Of a DNA stretch of 64,000 bases, positions 51,068 to 59,727 are shown one piece after another. The notes under the pieces were generated by a model. The model made no database searches and was not told the origin of the DNA. It worked only from the letters and a program-made list of their open reading frames with translations. The stretch spans positions 62,001-126,000 of the forward strand of contig PAMZ01000014.1 in the NCBI GenBank assembly GCA_002707495.1. Reading direction: 5' to 3'. The translations under genes and the position numbers were made by a program. The DNA is from Halobacteriovoraceae bacterium (GTDB lineage Bacteria; Bdellovibrionota; Bacteriovoracia; Bacteriovoracales; Bacteriovoracaceae). Position 1 is the stretch's first letter, and each line of letters opens with the position of its first letter.

Positions 51068-52355
51068 AATATCTTTTTTCTTTTTTATAAATAACTTTTC
51101 CAGGAGTACCTTTGACTCCTTTCAAATCTTTTACCCTAGTATAAAGCAAATTAGCATGAGAGTAATCATGTCCCGAATATTCTAAAATAATAGATCCAAC
51201 TATATCAAATACCTGCTCATTTAGTTCAAGCTCTTCAGACTTCAAAATTAAGTGAGCACTAGTGTCACCATCTAGATGAAACCAAACATCATTCTTCTTT
51301 GCCCACTCGATCCTCAAACTATCATTACCTTTCGAACTTAATCCAACAGCCACCTTAAACTTATCAAATTCAAACACCTTATAGTCTTTTTTTGTGGTGG
51401 ATGTGCTCTTTAAGGTCGGTTTATTAATGACTTTGTTCCAACCAGGTGCCACAGGACTAATAGAGTTTGTGGTGAATTCCTTGGTTGATTTATTTAGCTG
51501 TTCCTCAGCAGACTGTAATCTATCCACTACCAAGGACTCTACTTTTTTCAAACTCTTTATTTTTTTATAAAGTTGGTTTCTTCTTTTAAAATGATCAGGA
51601 TAGTCGAAACTGATTTTCAAATCATCGATTTTATACTTTTTAGGAAGAACCGATAAATCGCCATTTGTCTCTACTAGGTCCATTAATTGATGATAGGTTC
51701 GAATTTTAGTCAAGTCTCTTCTAATATTTTCAACTTTTCGCTTAATCCTCTTATTCACTTTTTTTACCTGGGATTGATTAGTGTTTTCCTCTTTTTCCCT
51801 ATCTAAGATCTGCTCCCATGTAATATTTCGTCCTCTTTTATTTTTATCTTCTAAATCCTTTCTCCCCACATCGTCGAAAACATTCCAAGATAAAGGCTCT
51901 GTCCACTTGACTGGCTTATTCTCCCAGCTCTTTAGGTAGAAAAAGGACTCTTTTTTGTGCTGATAAGCATAATTAACAAAATTAAGAGCTTTCTTATTAT
52001 AAAACAAAAAAAAGGAGTTTTTTTGACCCCATTTTTGATAGACCAACTCGATAATTCGATCCTTAGTATCAATATTAACTTCCACAAGAACTGAGTTGCA
52101 CAAATTAGATCTAAGATAGGCTAAAAATTTATCCTGAACTCTAAGCTCAGAGGGTATATTTTTTTCACTTATCCACATTCCTTCAACTTTCTTCCCTCTT
52201 CCTAGGCCCAGCACAAGAGTCTTACCTGGTATTCGTATGGAGATTCCTAAGGTATAAGCAGAAGAAAATATTTTTTGTATATGCGCTGGTTTAGCATCTA
52301 TAATTTGATTTAGACGAGTTGTAGTATTTTTTAAATCAGCATAAGTTTGAATCAT
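51027..52355 (-). CDS. NFACT-domain protein, RqcH-like
   Basis: A 442-residue protein with a divergent NFACT-N domain (about 1-130), a coiled-coil region (about 175-310) and a well-conserved NFACT-R (DUF814) domain (FKVAVGLSSKGNDSLR, WFHLDGDTSAHLIL, HDYSHANLLYTRVKDLKG, GTPGKVIY). In RqcH/Rqc2/NEMF these bind stalled 50S subunits with peptidyl-tRNA and recruit tRNA-Ala for Ala tailing. The Asp-Arg pair needed for tailing appears to be kept (IDTKDRIIELVYQ, about residue 100). It is shorter than B. subtilis RqcH (about 570). The ATG overlaps the mutS2 ATG (CATG at 52353-52356), so the two genes diverge without an intergenic region. No Shine-Dalgarno is visible; a TATACT lies 10-15 bases upstream. 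Confidence 0.82.
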   Translation of the reverse strand: MIQTYADLKNTTTRLNQIIDAKPAHIQKIFSSAYTLGISIRIPGKTLVLGLGRGKKVEGMWISEKNIPSELRVQDKFLAYLRSNLCNSVLVEVNIDTKDRIIELVYQKWGQKNSFFLFYNKKALNFVNYAYQHKKESFFYLKSWENKPVKWTEPLSWNVFDDVGRKDLEDKNKRGRNITWEQILDREKEENTNQSQVKKVNKRIKRKVENIRRDLTKIRTYHQLMDLVETNGDLSVLPKKYKIDDLKISFDYPDHFKRRNQLYKKIKSLKKVESLVVDRLQSAEEQLNKSTKEFTTNSISPVAPGWNKVINKPTLKSTSTTKKDYKVFEFDKFKVAVGLSSKGNDSLRIEWAKKNDVWFHLDGDTSAHLILKSEELELNEQVFDIVGSIILEYSGHDYSHANLLYTRVKDLKGVKGTPGKVIYKKEKRYYAKKIDWTDFLLD

Positions 52356-52356
52356 G
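52353..52356. other. Shared CATG: overlapping divergent start codons
   Basis: The four bases CATG hold the ATG of the RqcH-like gene (minus, 52355-52353) and the ATG of mutS2 (plus, 52354-52356). Each promoter must lie inside the other gene. Neither start has a clear Shine-Dalgarno, so one or both transcripts may be leaderless, or a downstream start may be used. Confidence 0.7.
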
Positions 52357-54684
52357 AGTAAAAGTATAAGCGAATTGGAACATTATATTAACCAAATTGA
52401 TTGGAAGATTCTCGAGAGAAGGATTTTGAATTATTCAAAACTTTTAGCCACTCACGACAAACTTCTTACAATACTTGACGATCCAGCTGCCGTACAAAAG
52501 AAACTAGATATCACTGAAGGTTTTTTGAATTTTATTCAATCAGAAGACTATAATAGTGTTCGACTAGATCTTTCCCAGTTTCAAGCTGAATTTGACTTCG
52601 ATAAGATTCTTGAGCGAATTAAGATTTCTGCCCTTGTAGATATTTATGAATTAAATCAAATCATTCTCTGTATCGAGTTTACTCAATCCTATAACAAGCA
52701 CGTCGCAAACTACGTGCCTAGTCTTAGTGTTGAATTGAATAAAGTTAGAAAGACAGTGCAGGAGTTTAGAAAATTTGTAGATATTGAAGGTGAAATAAAT
52801 TTCGAAAAACATCCCCAGCTAAGACCACTTTATCTTCAACTTAAAGACAAAGAGTCTAGAATAAGGCAGACTTTAGATAAGCTCATCAAAGATCCCGAAT
52901 TTAGTCCTAATTTACAAATTCAACAACACGATATTATTAACGACTTCTACGTTCTTCCCATCAAAAGTGATCATTATCAAAATCAATTTGGAAAAATCAT
53001 AGGGCGCTCAGAGTCTGGAAAGACTTTGTTTGTAGAACCAACCCAAATTACGAATGCTAATAGCGAAAGACTTTCCATTGTTCTAGAGATAGAAAAAATA
53101 ATCAGTCGAATAGAGCAGGATTTTATTGAAAAGCTTAACTCTCATGAATTTGAAACAAGAAGAAGTGTTAATAATGTACTCTTTATGGATGAGTACATAG
53201 CTAGAGCTGATTTTGCCTACGCTAAAGGATTTTATAAACCAGAACTCTCCAGTCATCCCTCTATTGAACTACGACAGGCTCATCACCCCTTAATTGAAAT
53301 CTCCGTGGCAAATGATATAAAAATAGATCACGGTGTGGGGTTGATCATTAGTGGCCCTAATACAGGGGGGAAAACCGCTTCTTTGAAGCTTGTGGCATTA
53401 TATCTAACCCTCCTAAAAAGAGGATTTTTTCTTCCAGCATCTTATGCAAAATTGCATCCTTATAAGAAGATCTTTTTTTTAGGTCAGGACTTACAGAATT
53501 TAGAGGAGGGACTTTCATCTTTTGCTTCTGAAATAAAATCTTATCAGAACCTATTGGAGAGCTTACAAGAAACAAACCTAATTTTAATTGACGAGATTTT
53601 TAACTCAACTGCTTCAGAAGAGGCCTCAGCGCTTGCCTACTCTCTTTTAAAAGAATTAAATAAAGATGGTAAAAATACAATTCTAGTCTCGACTCACCAC
53701 CAGACCTTAAAGCAATACCTACATAACGACAAAAAATTTATATCCGCCCATGTTGGATTTGACGATAAGTCGAATAAGCCAACCTATAAACTCATTTATG
53801 GAAATCCTGGTAGCTCTTTTGCTTTGGAGATTTTCTCGGAGATGTCTAAGCACTCCGAGATCTTTAGGGGAATTCTAAAAAATGCTAAAAACTATCTTGA
53901 TACCAATGTTGTTCATTATGAAAAAATGTTGTCTGATCTATCGAGAAAGAAGAATGAACTAGATAAACAACTCCAAAAGAATCAACAAATTGAACAAGAA
54001 TTAAAAAATCAAAAGCAAGCTCAGGATTCTATTTTTAATTTAAAGTTAAATCAAAAATTGGAACAGGCAACCAAAGAAATAGATAGTATTCGAGAAAAAG
54101 CTGAGAATATCTTAAGAGAAGCTAAAGCGGGACATATCACTAACCAGAATAAACTTATCCATAAATTTGCTGACTTAAGAAGTGAAGTTCAACCTCAGGA
54201 GGACTCTAAAAAATCAAGTGAACATCTTTCTCTGGCAAAGCCCTCATCGCTTGAAGTTGGTCAGTCCTACTACTGTACCCAACTCAGCAAGAATATTGAG
54301 CTACTTGAGATCAAGAAAAAGAAAGTCAAAGTTCGTGCAGGAAAATTAAAAGCAGAAGTTCCTCTAGACTCTTTAAGAGAAGCCTTAAGCGGAGGGGCGC
54401 AACCCAGAAAAGTAGAGGTTCAAGTCAACACGAGCTTTTCCAACGAAAATAAAAAGCTCGAATATGATTGCAGAGGTATGAGACTTAGTGAGTTTCAAAA
54501 CTTAGTGGAACAGATTCTATCCGACTTATACGGAAAAACTATGCCGTTTGCTAATATTATTCACGGCCATGGTGATGGTGTCCTAAAAAAATGGCTTAGG
54601 AATCACATCAAGCGGCATCCAGACTTTAAAATCTCGTTAAACGAAACCGGAAATGATGGTGAAAGCCGGGTTGAATTAATCTAA
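52354..54684 (+). CDS. mutS2: MutS2 / RqcU family ATPase with Smr domain
   Basis: A 776-residue MutS2: an N-terminal helical lever region (about 1-290), a MutS-type ATPase with Walker A ISGPNTGGKTASLKL and Walker B LILIDEIFNSTASEEASAL, a long coiled coil (about 520-610), and a C-terminal Smr domain (YDCRGMRLSEFQ ... IIHGHGDGVLKKWLRNH). MutS2 (RqcU) of Gram-positives recognises collided ribosomes and splits them, upstream of RqcH. The divergent RqcH-like neighbour supports that role here. The Smr motif H-G-x-G-x-G-x-L is intact. The 3' end overlaps lepB tail to tail by 9 bases. Confidence 0.95.
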   Translation: MSKSISELEHYINQIDWKILERRILNYSKLLATHDKLLTILDDPAAVQKKLDITEGFLNFIQSEDYNSVRLDLSQFQAEFDFDKILERIKISALVDIYELNQIILCIEFTQSYNKHVANYVPSLSVELNKVRKTVQEFRKFVDIEGEINFEKHPQLRPLYLQLKDKESRIRQTLDKLIKDPEFSPNLQIQQHDIINDFYVLPIKSDHYQNQFGKIIGRSESGKTLFVEPTQITNANSERLSIVLEIEKIISRIEQDFIEKLNSHEFETRRSVNNVLFMDEYIARADFAYAKGFYKPELSSHPSIELRQAHHPLIEISVANDIKIDHGVGLIISGPNTGGKTASLKLVALYLTLLKRGFFLPASYAKLHPYKKIFFLGQDLQNLEEGLSSFASEIKSYQNLLESLQETNLILIDEIFNSTASEEASALAYSLLKELNKDGKNTILVSTHHQTLKQYLHNDKKFISAHVGFDDKSNKPTYKLIYGNPGSSFALEIFSEMSKHSEIFRGILKNAKNYLDTNVVHYEKMLSDLSRKKNELDKQLQKNQQIEQELKNQKQAQDSIFNLKLNQKLEQATKEIDSIREKAENILREAKAGHITNQNKLIHKFADLRSEVQPQEDSKKSSEHLSLAKPSSLEVGQSYYCTQLSKNIELLEIKKKKVKVRAGKLKAEVPLDSLREALSGGAQPRKVEVQVNTSFSNENKKLEYDCRGMRLSEFQNLVEQILSDLYGKTMPFANIIHGHGDGVLKKWLRNHIKRHPDFKISLNETGNDGESRVELI

Positions 54685-55455
54685 CCCTGGTGCATCATCA
54701 ATTAAAGTCCCAATTCGATATGGTCTAAAACGGATCCCATCCTCGGTCTTTTCCCAAGGCCAGGGAAAAGAAAGTGAAAACCAAACAAGAAAGGCTTCAC
54801 CTTTTATATTTTCAAACGGCACAAAACCCCATGAACGTGAGTCAGCTGAAAAGTCCCTATTATCACCCATTACAAAGTATTTATTTTCAGGGACTTTAGT
54901 TTTAGGAAAGTTTGCTGAGTATACATTATCTTCGTTAACTTGAGTGACATGCTGATGAACACCTGTTTGAGACTTGAAAAATCTGAAGTTTATCGTCTTA
55001 TAACCATAATCCATATCTTCCAAAATTTCTTTGCCATCAAACTCCTCAGCAGATAATGGTTCATCATTTACAAAGACAACCTTATCAACCACCTCAATGG
55101 TATCTCCGGGAAGTCCTATTACTCGCTTAATGTAGTTTATACTTGGCTCTTTAGGATACTTAAAGACGATGACATCTCCACGTTTTGGCTTCTCCGGTCC
55201 AGTCATATAAACAGGATCACCAAGCCATTGAGAGAATGGAACTTTAAACCCGTAAGCGAATTTATTAACAAGAATAAAATCACCTATTAAAAGTGTTGGT
55301 ATCATTGATCCTGAAGGAATTTTAAAGGGCTCAAAAAAAGTTGATCGAAATCCAAATACAACGACAACAATTAATATAATAGATTTAGTTTCTTTAACAA
55401 TTTTTTGCTGTCTCGTTAAGCCTAAATCTTTTTTCTTTTTCTTGAAACCGAACAT
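54676..55455 (-). CDS. lepB: Signal peptidase I
   Basis: A 259-residue inner-membrane serine protease that removes signal peptides. One N-terminal span (SIILIVVVVFGFRSTFF), catalytic Ser50 in IPSGSMIPTL, catalytic Lys in INYIKRVIGLPGD, box E YFVMGDNRDFSADSRSWGFV. A basic start (FKKKKKDLG) sets the topology. The C-terminal periplasmic domain is of usual size with an insertion before box E. The ATG overlaps the last base of the transpeptidase gene (TAATG), implying coupling. Confidence 0.97.
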   Translation of the reverse strand: MFGFKKKKKDLGLTRQQKIVKETKSIILIVVVVFGFRSTFFEPFKIPSGSMIPTLLIGDFILVNKFAYGFKVPFSQWLGDPVYMTGPEKPKRGDVIVFKYPKEPSINYIKRVIGLPGDTIEVVDKVVFVNDEPLSAEEFDGKEILEDMDYGYKTINFRFFKSQTGVHQHVTQVNEDNVYSANFPKTKVPENKYFVMGDNRDFSADSRSWGFVPFENIKGEAFLVWFSLSFPWPWEKTEDGIRFRPYRIGTLIDDAPGLD

Positions 55456-56645
55456 TAAGACCTTTTCCTGCCATAGTAATAATCAATAATCTCTCGAGTG
55501 AAAACGGTAGATTTGATGTACCATTTTTCTACATTTACAATCATAACGCAAATAGAAATGCCATCTTCAAGCTTTTCAGTTGGCGAGGCATAGGAAACAA
55601 ACCAATCTCTTTTTCCGTAAGGAAGTCCTCCTGTGATAGAGCCCGTTTTCCCACCCAGCGTAAAGTCACTATTCCTACGAAGCCATCTTCTAAAAGCTCC
55701 CCTAGCAGTTCCTCTGGAAACGGTTAAACCCATCATCTCTTGTAGTTTCTCTGCCGTTTGAACCGAGAGAACTTGTTCAGACTTTGGACTATTTTGCCAC
55801 ACGACTCTGCCAGTCACTGCATCTTTAATTTCTGTCACAACACTAGCACTCCGCATTTGACCACCGTTGGCAATGACAGAGGCAATCGTTGCACCGTGCA
55901 CGGGACTTATCATCGTTTGTCGATTAAACCCCGTGGCAAGTTCAGCCAATCCGTATTCATCATCGTCTTGAAAGAGCTTGCTATTTCCTATTTGAAGGAT
56001 TGAGGTCACATTCTCATTAAATCCAAATTTATAAGCCATGCGGTTGAGTCCTTCATAGCTAGAATTGTTAATGGCTGCCTTCCCAAAAACAACATTATTG
56101 CTTAAAGCAAAAGCCTTTCCAAAATCAATATGTCTGGTCCATTTGTTTGGTCGCCTAGGTTTCAACTGACTCTTATAGAGTGTAGAAGATCTTCCATTGT
56201 AAACAAAAGGAGTATCAATATCTACCTTTCCTTCCTCAAGAAGATTTGCTGCTGTTACCACCTTAAATATACTTGCTGCAGGGTGGGTACTAGAAAATGT
56301 TATATTTTTCCCATATTTTCGAAGCTTCTTATCATAATCGATGGCAGATAAAATTGAGCCTGTTTTATTGTCAATAACTACAACTGAAGTATAGTCAGAA
56401 GGGTACCTTCTCATGAGAAGTTTGATGCGATCAGTGAGATCTTTATCAAACCTATATTTTAAAAGGTAAGTTCGCCCCTCATATTCAACTTCGTCAGGCC
56501 ATTGGTCACTTGCAAAAACCTCGTGGGTAATTCTAGCTGCCATTCGATCAAGATTGACTTTCTTAAGGCTAAAATCTTTTGCGAAGTTATAACCCCCAAA
56601 GACATTTGTGCTAAAAAAAATGGTTAAGCAGACCCACTTATTCAT
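55455..56645 (-). CDS. Short penicillin-binding transpeptidase
   Basis: A 396-residue exported transpeptidase. A signal peptide or anchor (MNKWVCLTIFFSTNVFGG) fixes the ATG at 56645; an upstream TTG at 56666 would only add MARDLRA. All three penicillin-binding motifs are present: SIFK (about residue 125), SNN (FALSNNVVFGKAA) and KTGS (TLGGKTGSITGG). The region before SIFK is only about 120 residues (DYTSVVVIDNKTGSILSAID), lacking the dimerisation domain of PBP2/FtsI. Peptidoglycan cross-linking or a specialised wall-editing role is likely. It overlaps rlmE by 8 bases and lepB by 1. Confidence 0.85.
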   Translation of the reverse strand: MNKWVCLTIFFSTNVFGGYNFAKDFSLKKVNLDRMAARITHEVFASDQWPDEVEYEGRTYLLKYRFDKDLTDRIKLLMRRYPSDYTSVVVIDNKTGSILSAIDYDKKLRKYGKNITFSSTHPAASIFKVVTAANLLEEGKVDIDTPFVYNGRSSTLYKSQLKPRRPNKWTRHIDFGKAFALSNNVVFGKAAINNSSYEGLNRMAYKFGFNENVTSILQIGNSKLFQDDDEYGLAELATGFNRQTMISPVHGATIASVIANGGQMRSASVVTEIKDAVTGRVVWQNSPKSEQVLSVQTAEKLQEMMGLTVSRGTARGAFRRWLRRNSDFTLGGKTGSITGGLPYGKRDWFVSYASPTEKLEDGISICVMIVNVEKWYIKSTVFTREIIDYYYGRKRS

Positions 56646-57237
56646 TGCCCTTAAATCCCTTGCCAATTAAGAAGAATTCTTTACTTACACTTCTTGTTGA
56701 TTTCGGTTTAAGTAAGTTCACAGAATTAAATGTTTTTTTCTGATCTTTAATAAATGTCTGAGCTTCATGGCTATCAAATATCTTTATGCAAAAATTCCCA
56801 CCAGGCCTTAGAAAGTTGGGTAAATGATAAAAAACCATCTCAACGAGTTGCATACTTCTTGCTTGATCGACGGATTTAATGCCAGTGGTATTAGGTGCCA
56901 TGTCTGAAATTACCACATCAAATTTATTCTCGACACCCAACTCTTCAAGCGTATTCACGTCATTAATGTCTTTTTGAAAAACAGTGACATTGTCTAGGGC
57001 TGATAGCTTTTGATTAACTTCTTTAATATCGATTCCAACGACGCTTCCTTCAGCCCCCACTAATTGACTTGCATACTGAGTCCATGAACCTGGGTGATAG
57101 CCCAAATCAAGAACATGATCTTTTTTGAAGAGAATCTGATATTTCTGATTTATTTCTTCGAGTTTATAGACACTTCTTGCGAGATAGTTTTCTTTTTTAG
57201 CTTTATTAAAATAATGATCTTTAACTTTAAAAGTCAT
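56638..57237 (-). CDS. rlmE: 23S rRNA 2'-O-ribose methyltransferase RlmE
   Basis: A 199-residue FtsJ/RlmE enzyme that methylates the ribose of the A-loop uridine (U2552 in E. coli) with SAM. Seen: the N-terminal DHYFNKAKKENYLARSVYKLEEI with the first catalytic Lys, the SAM motif VLDLGYHPGSWTQYA, catalytic Asp in VISDMAPNTTG, and catalytic Lys in NFCIKIF. The length is slightly below the E. coli protein (209). It starts the rlmE-PBP-lepB run, behind a long AT-rich stretch. Confidence 0.95.
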   Translation of the reverse strand: MTFKVKDHYFNKAKKENYLARSVYKLEEINQKYQILFKKDHVLDLGYHPGSWTQYASQLVGAEGSVVGIDIKEVNQKLSALDNVTVFQKDINDVNTLEELGVENKFDVVISDMAPNTTGIKSVDQARSMQLVEMVFYHLPNFLRPGGNFCIKIFDSHEAQTFIKDQKKTFNSVNLLKPKSTRSVSKEFFLIGKGFKGNE

Positions 57238-57706
57238 CGCGTAATATATCCCTGGTTAAGAGAAGAAAATATAACACGTCCGTTATTGTTTTTAAATTTA
57301 CTCCTAGGTGTTCCATAATTTTAATTTAAATCTAACAAGCATAACGCTCAAGCTTCTAAACCAGAGCATTAAGCTCTGAACAAGCAAATGGCCTACGGAA
57401 TCGTTATATAAAAACTGTACAAGCTTACAGCATTGAGAATTTTCTTACATTTAAATATAAGCTTTCGTGCACTAATCAACAGGAATATTGAAGTTATCCA
57501 CAAGGGACTCAATAAGTACAATTGTTAAATAAAAAACAAATAGAGCGCTTTTGCCACATGATTTCAAGAGGTTAAAAAATTCTAAAAGTAATAAAAATTT
57601 TAAAGATTCTCAAAAAAAAACTTGACCAAAACACTTATCCCCAAAGAATTTAAAATCTTCACTAAATTTAAGTTTTTTTAACGATTTCTACATCGCGTTA
57701 AAAAAC
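57238..57706. other. Gene-poor AT-rich stretch upstream of rlmE
   Basis: 469 bases without a credible gene on either strand. It holds the rlmE promoter region (not resolved), a perfect hairpin CAGAGC-ATTAA-GCTCTG (57362-57378), one consensus DnaA box TTATCCACA (57494-57502), one near match TTATCCCCA around 57635, and A/T runs. The right end is a large inverted repeat (57668-57710). Confidence 0.6.
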
Positions 57707-57710
57707 TTAA
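57668..57710 (-). repeat. A/T-rich inverted repeat at the end of the small acidic ORF
   Basis: Left arm 57668-57683 and right arm 57696-57710 (CGTTAAAAAACTTAA) pair over 15 bases with one bulged T; loop of 12. It overlaps the stop codon of the minus-strand ORF and may act as its 3' hairpin. Confidence 0.55.
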
Positions 57711-57994
57711 TCTTGAAAAGCTAAAAACTCAACAAATCCGTCTTCCGCAATCGAAAGAGCAAAGATTTCATCGCTCTCACTTTCAGAATCAACAACGTCC
57801 GTCACTAGCTTTACAGCTCCGTCAGTATTGACGTAAACGAAGGGTTGATCATGTTTGGAGTAAGAGGTTTGATAAGTTTGATAGCTTGAGACAAATTCTG
57901 AGAAAACAGACTGAGTGATAGATGACTTAAGTATAACGACCTCCTTGCCATTATCTACATCTATAATTGTAATAAATTTCAAAATTAATAACAA
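57707..57994 (-). CDS. Small acidic hypothetical ORF with uncertain start
   Basis: An open frame of 95 codons from a TTG at 57994 with no in-frame ATG. The C-terminal part is acidic (LVTDVVDSESESDEIFALSIAEDGFVEFLAFQD); no known domain is seen. The best ribosome site is AAGGAGGT (57946-57939), which points to an ATA at 57934-57932, giving about 75 residues beginning ILKSSITQSVFSEF. AUA starts are very rare, so either the ORF is not translated this way or it is a non-standard start or a decayed gene. The hydrophobic stretch before the ribosome site would then be leader, not protein. Function unknown. Confidence 0.4.
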   Translation of the reverse strand: MLLILKFITIIDVDNGKEVVILKSSITQSVFSEFVSSYQTYQTSYSKHDQPFVYVNTDGAVKLVTDVVDSESESDEIFALSIAEDGFVEFLAFQD

Positions 57995-58018
57995 TAGAAA
58001 AGCGCTAAGGGGTTATAC

Positions 58019-58060
58019 TTTCCCTAATTTTGACGTTTTACGCCTTTTAAAATTAGGAAA
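58019..58060. repeat. Inverted repeat upstream of the small acidic ORF
   Basis: TTTCCCTAATTTT (58019-58031) and AAAATTAGGAAA (58049-58060) pair over 12 bases with one bulged C and a 17-base loop. It lies between the small ORF and the large membrane protein gene, so it may act as terminator or operator. Confidence 0.5.
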
Positions 58061-58129
58061 ACTAATGAATAATATTAGCCCAACTGAAGTAAGAAAATTA
58101 ATATGCATAGATTGCTAAAGATTTAATCT

Positions 58130-59662
58130 TTAATATTGAATTAAGTACTTTAAACTTTCGTTATCCAGAAACATCTTAGCGACAATTCTAATTCTATTTT
58201 CCATCTGGGAGTCTAAAAGACAGACCAAAATATACATTCCATAAATAAGGTTTCGTTTTGACCTAAGCCGACTAATAGATTGAAAAATCCACTCAATCGG
58301 AAAGAGAGCGAGAAAGGACAACGCCCAAAGAGGCGCTAGACCGTTGAAAAAGTTTGGAGATAAAAGAAAGCCAAAAGAGACTAAGACTCCAATTCCAAAA
58401 AGAACCTCATTAAGTTTTTTCCGATCTAAATTAATATAGGTCAGGAGGTAATTGGATAAATTTGTTACGTAGAGAAAAATAAGAAGTAAGCCCAATGGGG
58501 CAATAATAAAAAAGGCTTTTCTTATAACCGCATCTTGTAACAATGAAAGAATTGAACTTTGTTGAAGAGAAAAATTGCCCGGATCTCCAAGTGAAACAAC
58601 TGCAATCAATAAACCCAATACCGTACCAAAGACATTATACTTTATCCATTGTCGTTTAAACCAGACCGTTTTTTTAGGAAGAAAACCAAAATAAACACCC
58701 AAAAGTGTAAGCGGCATTAAAAGTATGTACACTGGATTAAATAAGACTAAGTAAAAAAAGATCAACCCTGTAAAAAGACCCGAGCGATAAGTTCCTGAGC
58801 GTGTGCTCCACATAACGCTCCAAAGCCAAACCAATGGTAAGCCTGAGGTAACTGCATTAAAAAAGTCATTCACAACTAGTCTTGATAGACTCCAGGAACT
58901 TATGATGGCATAAGTTCCGAGCATAGACAGTCGTCGTGAGAAAAAATATCGAAGCAAGCAATAGAAAGCAAAAAGAAAGCTTCCGAGGCCGATAAAGTAA
59001 AAATGAAAATTCCAAATGAGATTGTATAATTTTGGAAACTGCTGAAAGGGATAGTAGAGAAATGAGAGATAATTCCAAATAAGAAAACTCACTTTTTCAT
59101 AAGGATCTAAATAGAGTTTCAAGGCTTCTACATTTTCAAATAATGGGAAGTCTGGGAGTGTTATGAAAAAGGTCACAACGCTTAGACTTAGAATTGTCTT
59201 TTCAAAAGCATCAAGATATCTGATCTCACTGAACTGGCTCACCATAGTTTCTTCAATGATTTTTCCTCGAGTAGGCCATGAGTAAAAAATCCCAAGAATA
59301 ATGAAAAATCCCCAAAAAAGTATGCCAACAAAACCCGCCGGAAGAAGAGAGAATAGATTAAACAATAAAATGAGTCCGATATTACCCAATAACAGTCGGT
59401 AAATTATTCTCTCTAAGGAAGAGTTAGCTTTATAGTAAATCTTTAGTCTGTGATCTATTTCCTTACCAAACAAATACCATTGAGAGCCCATAAAAAGAAT
59501 GTAGACTAAAAGTATCAAGCATTGGGTAAAGAGCGCTAGGTTCTCTGTCTTTTGGATTAGCAGAGGAAGAAGAAGGAAGGAGAAGTACGTAACTATCCGA
59601 TTTATAAAGAATTTGTACTTTATCTTGAGAATATCTGACTTTTTAACTAAAGCTTTATCCAT
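58130..59662 (-). CDS. Polytopic membrane protein of unknown function
   Basis: A 510-residue protein with about twelve hydrophobic spans distributed over its full length (for example LALFTQCLILLVYILFMG, GNIGLILLFNLFSLL, FVGILFWGFFIILGIFY, AFFIIAPLGLLLIFLYV, ALSFLALFPIEWIF). No conserved catalytic motif stands out; the central region with an SRLVVNDFFNA block and the overall shape allow a GT-C or acyltransferase-like enzyme, but this is not supported further. The ATG at 59662 is preceded by a 9-base palindrome (59681-59705). It is divergent from the fliD operon, so a link to flagella or surface sugars is only positional. Confidence 0.7.
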   Translation of the reverse strand: MDKALVKKSDILKIKYKFFINRIVTYFSFLLLPLLIQKTENLALFTQCLILLVYILFMGSQWYLFGKEIDHRLKIYYKANSSLERIIYRLLLGNIGLILLFNLFSLLPAGFVGILFWGFFIILGIFYSWPTRGKIIEETMVSQFSEIRYLDAFEKTILSLSVVTFFITLPDFPLFENVEALKLYLDPYEKVSFLIWNYLSFLYYPFQQFPKLYNLIWNFHFYFIGLGSFLFAFYCLLRYFFSRRLSMLGTYAIISSWSLSRLVVNDFFNAVTSGLPLVWLWSVMWSTRSGTYRSGLFTGLIFFYLVLFNPVYILLMPLTLLGVYFGFLPKKTVWFKRQWIKYNVFGTVLGLLIAVVSLGDPGNFSLQQSSILSLLQDAVIRKAFFIIAPLGLLLIFLYVTNLSNYLLTYINLDRKKLNEVLFGIGVLVSFGFLLSPNFFNGLAPLWALSFLALFPIEWIFQSISRLRSKRNLIYGMYILVCLLDSQMENRIRIVAKMFLDNESLKYLIQY

Positions 59663-59680
59663 AATACCCGATAAATTTAG

Positions 59681-59705
59681 TAAGTGTTACAGAGCTTAAC
59701 ACTTA
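59681..59705. promoter_or_regulatory. Palindrome between the membrane protein gene and fliD
   Basis: TAAGTGTTA-N7-TAACACTTA, a perfect 9-base dyad. It is 19 bases from the minus-strand start codon, an operator-like position, and on the plus strand it could be the first hairpin of a short RNA ended by the terminator at 59728. Confidence 0.55.
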
Positions 59706-59727
59706 CCCAATCTAATTCATCCTATTT

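Noticed and set aside
57238..57706. Replication origin
   Set aside because: Only one perfect DnaA box, no dnaA, dnaN, parA or rnpA genes nearby; the evidence is insufficient.
58065..58118. 17-codon ORF with AGGA ribosome site, ending CIDC
   Set aside because: Too short to support; it lies just downstream of an inverted repeat and converges on the membrane protein gene. Kept only as a possible leader peptide.
57915..58118. 67-codon plus-strand frame opposite the small acidic ORF
   Set aside because: No ribosome site at its start and no recognisable protein features; it is a shadow frame.
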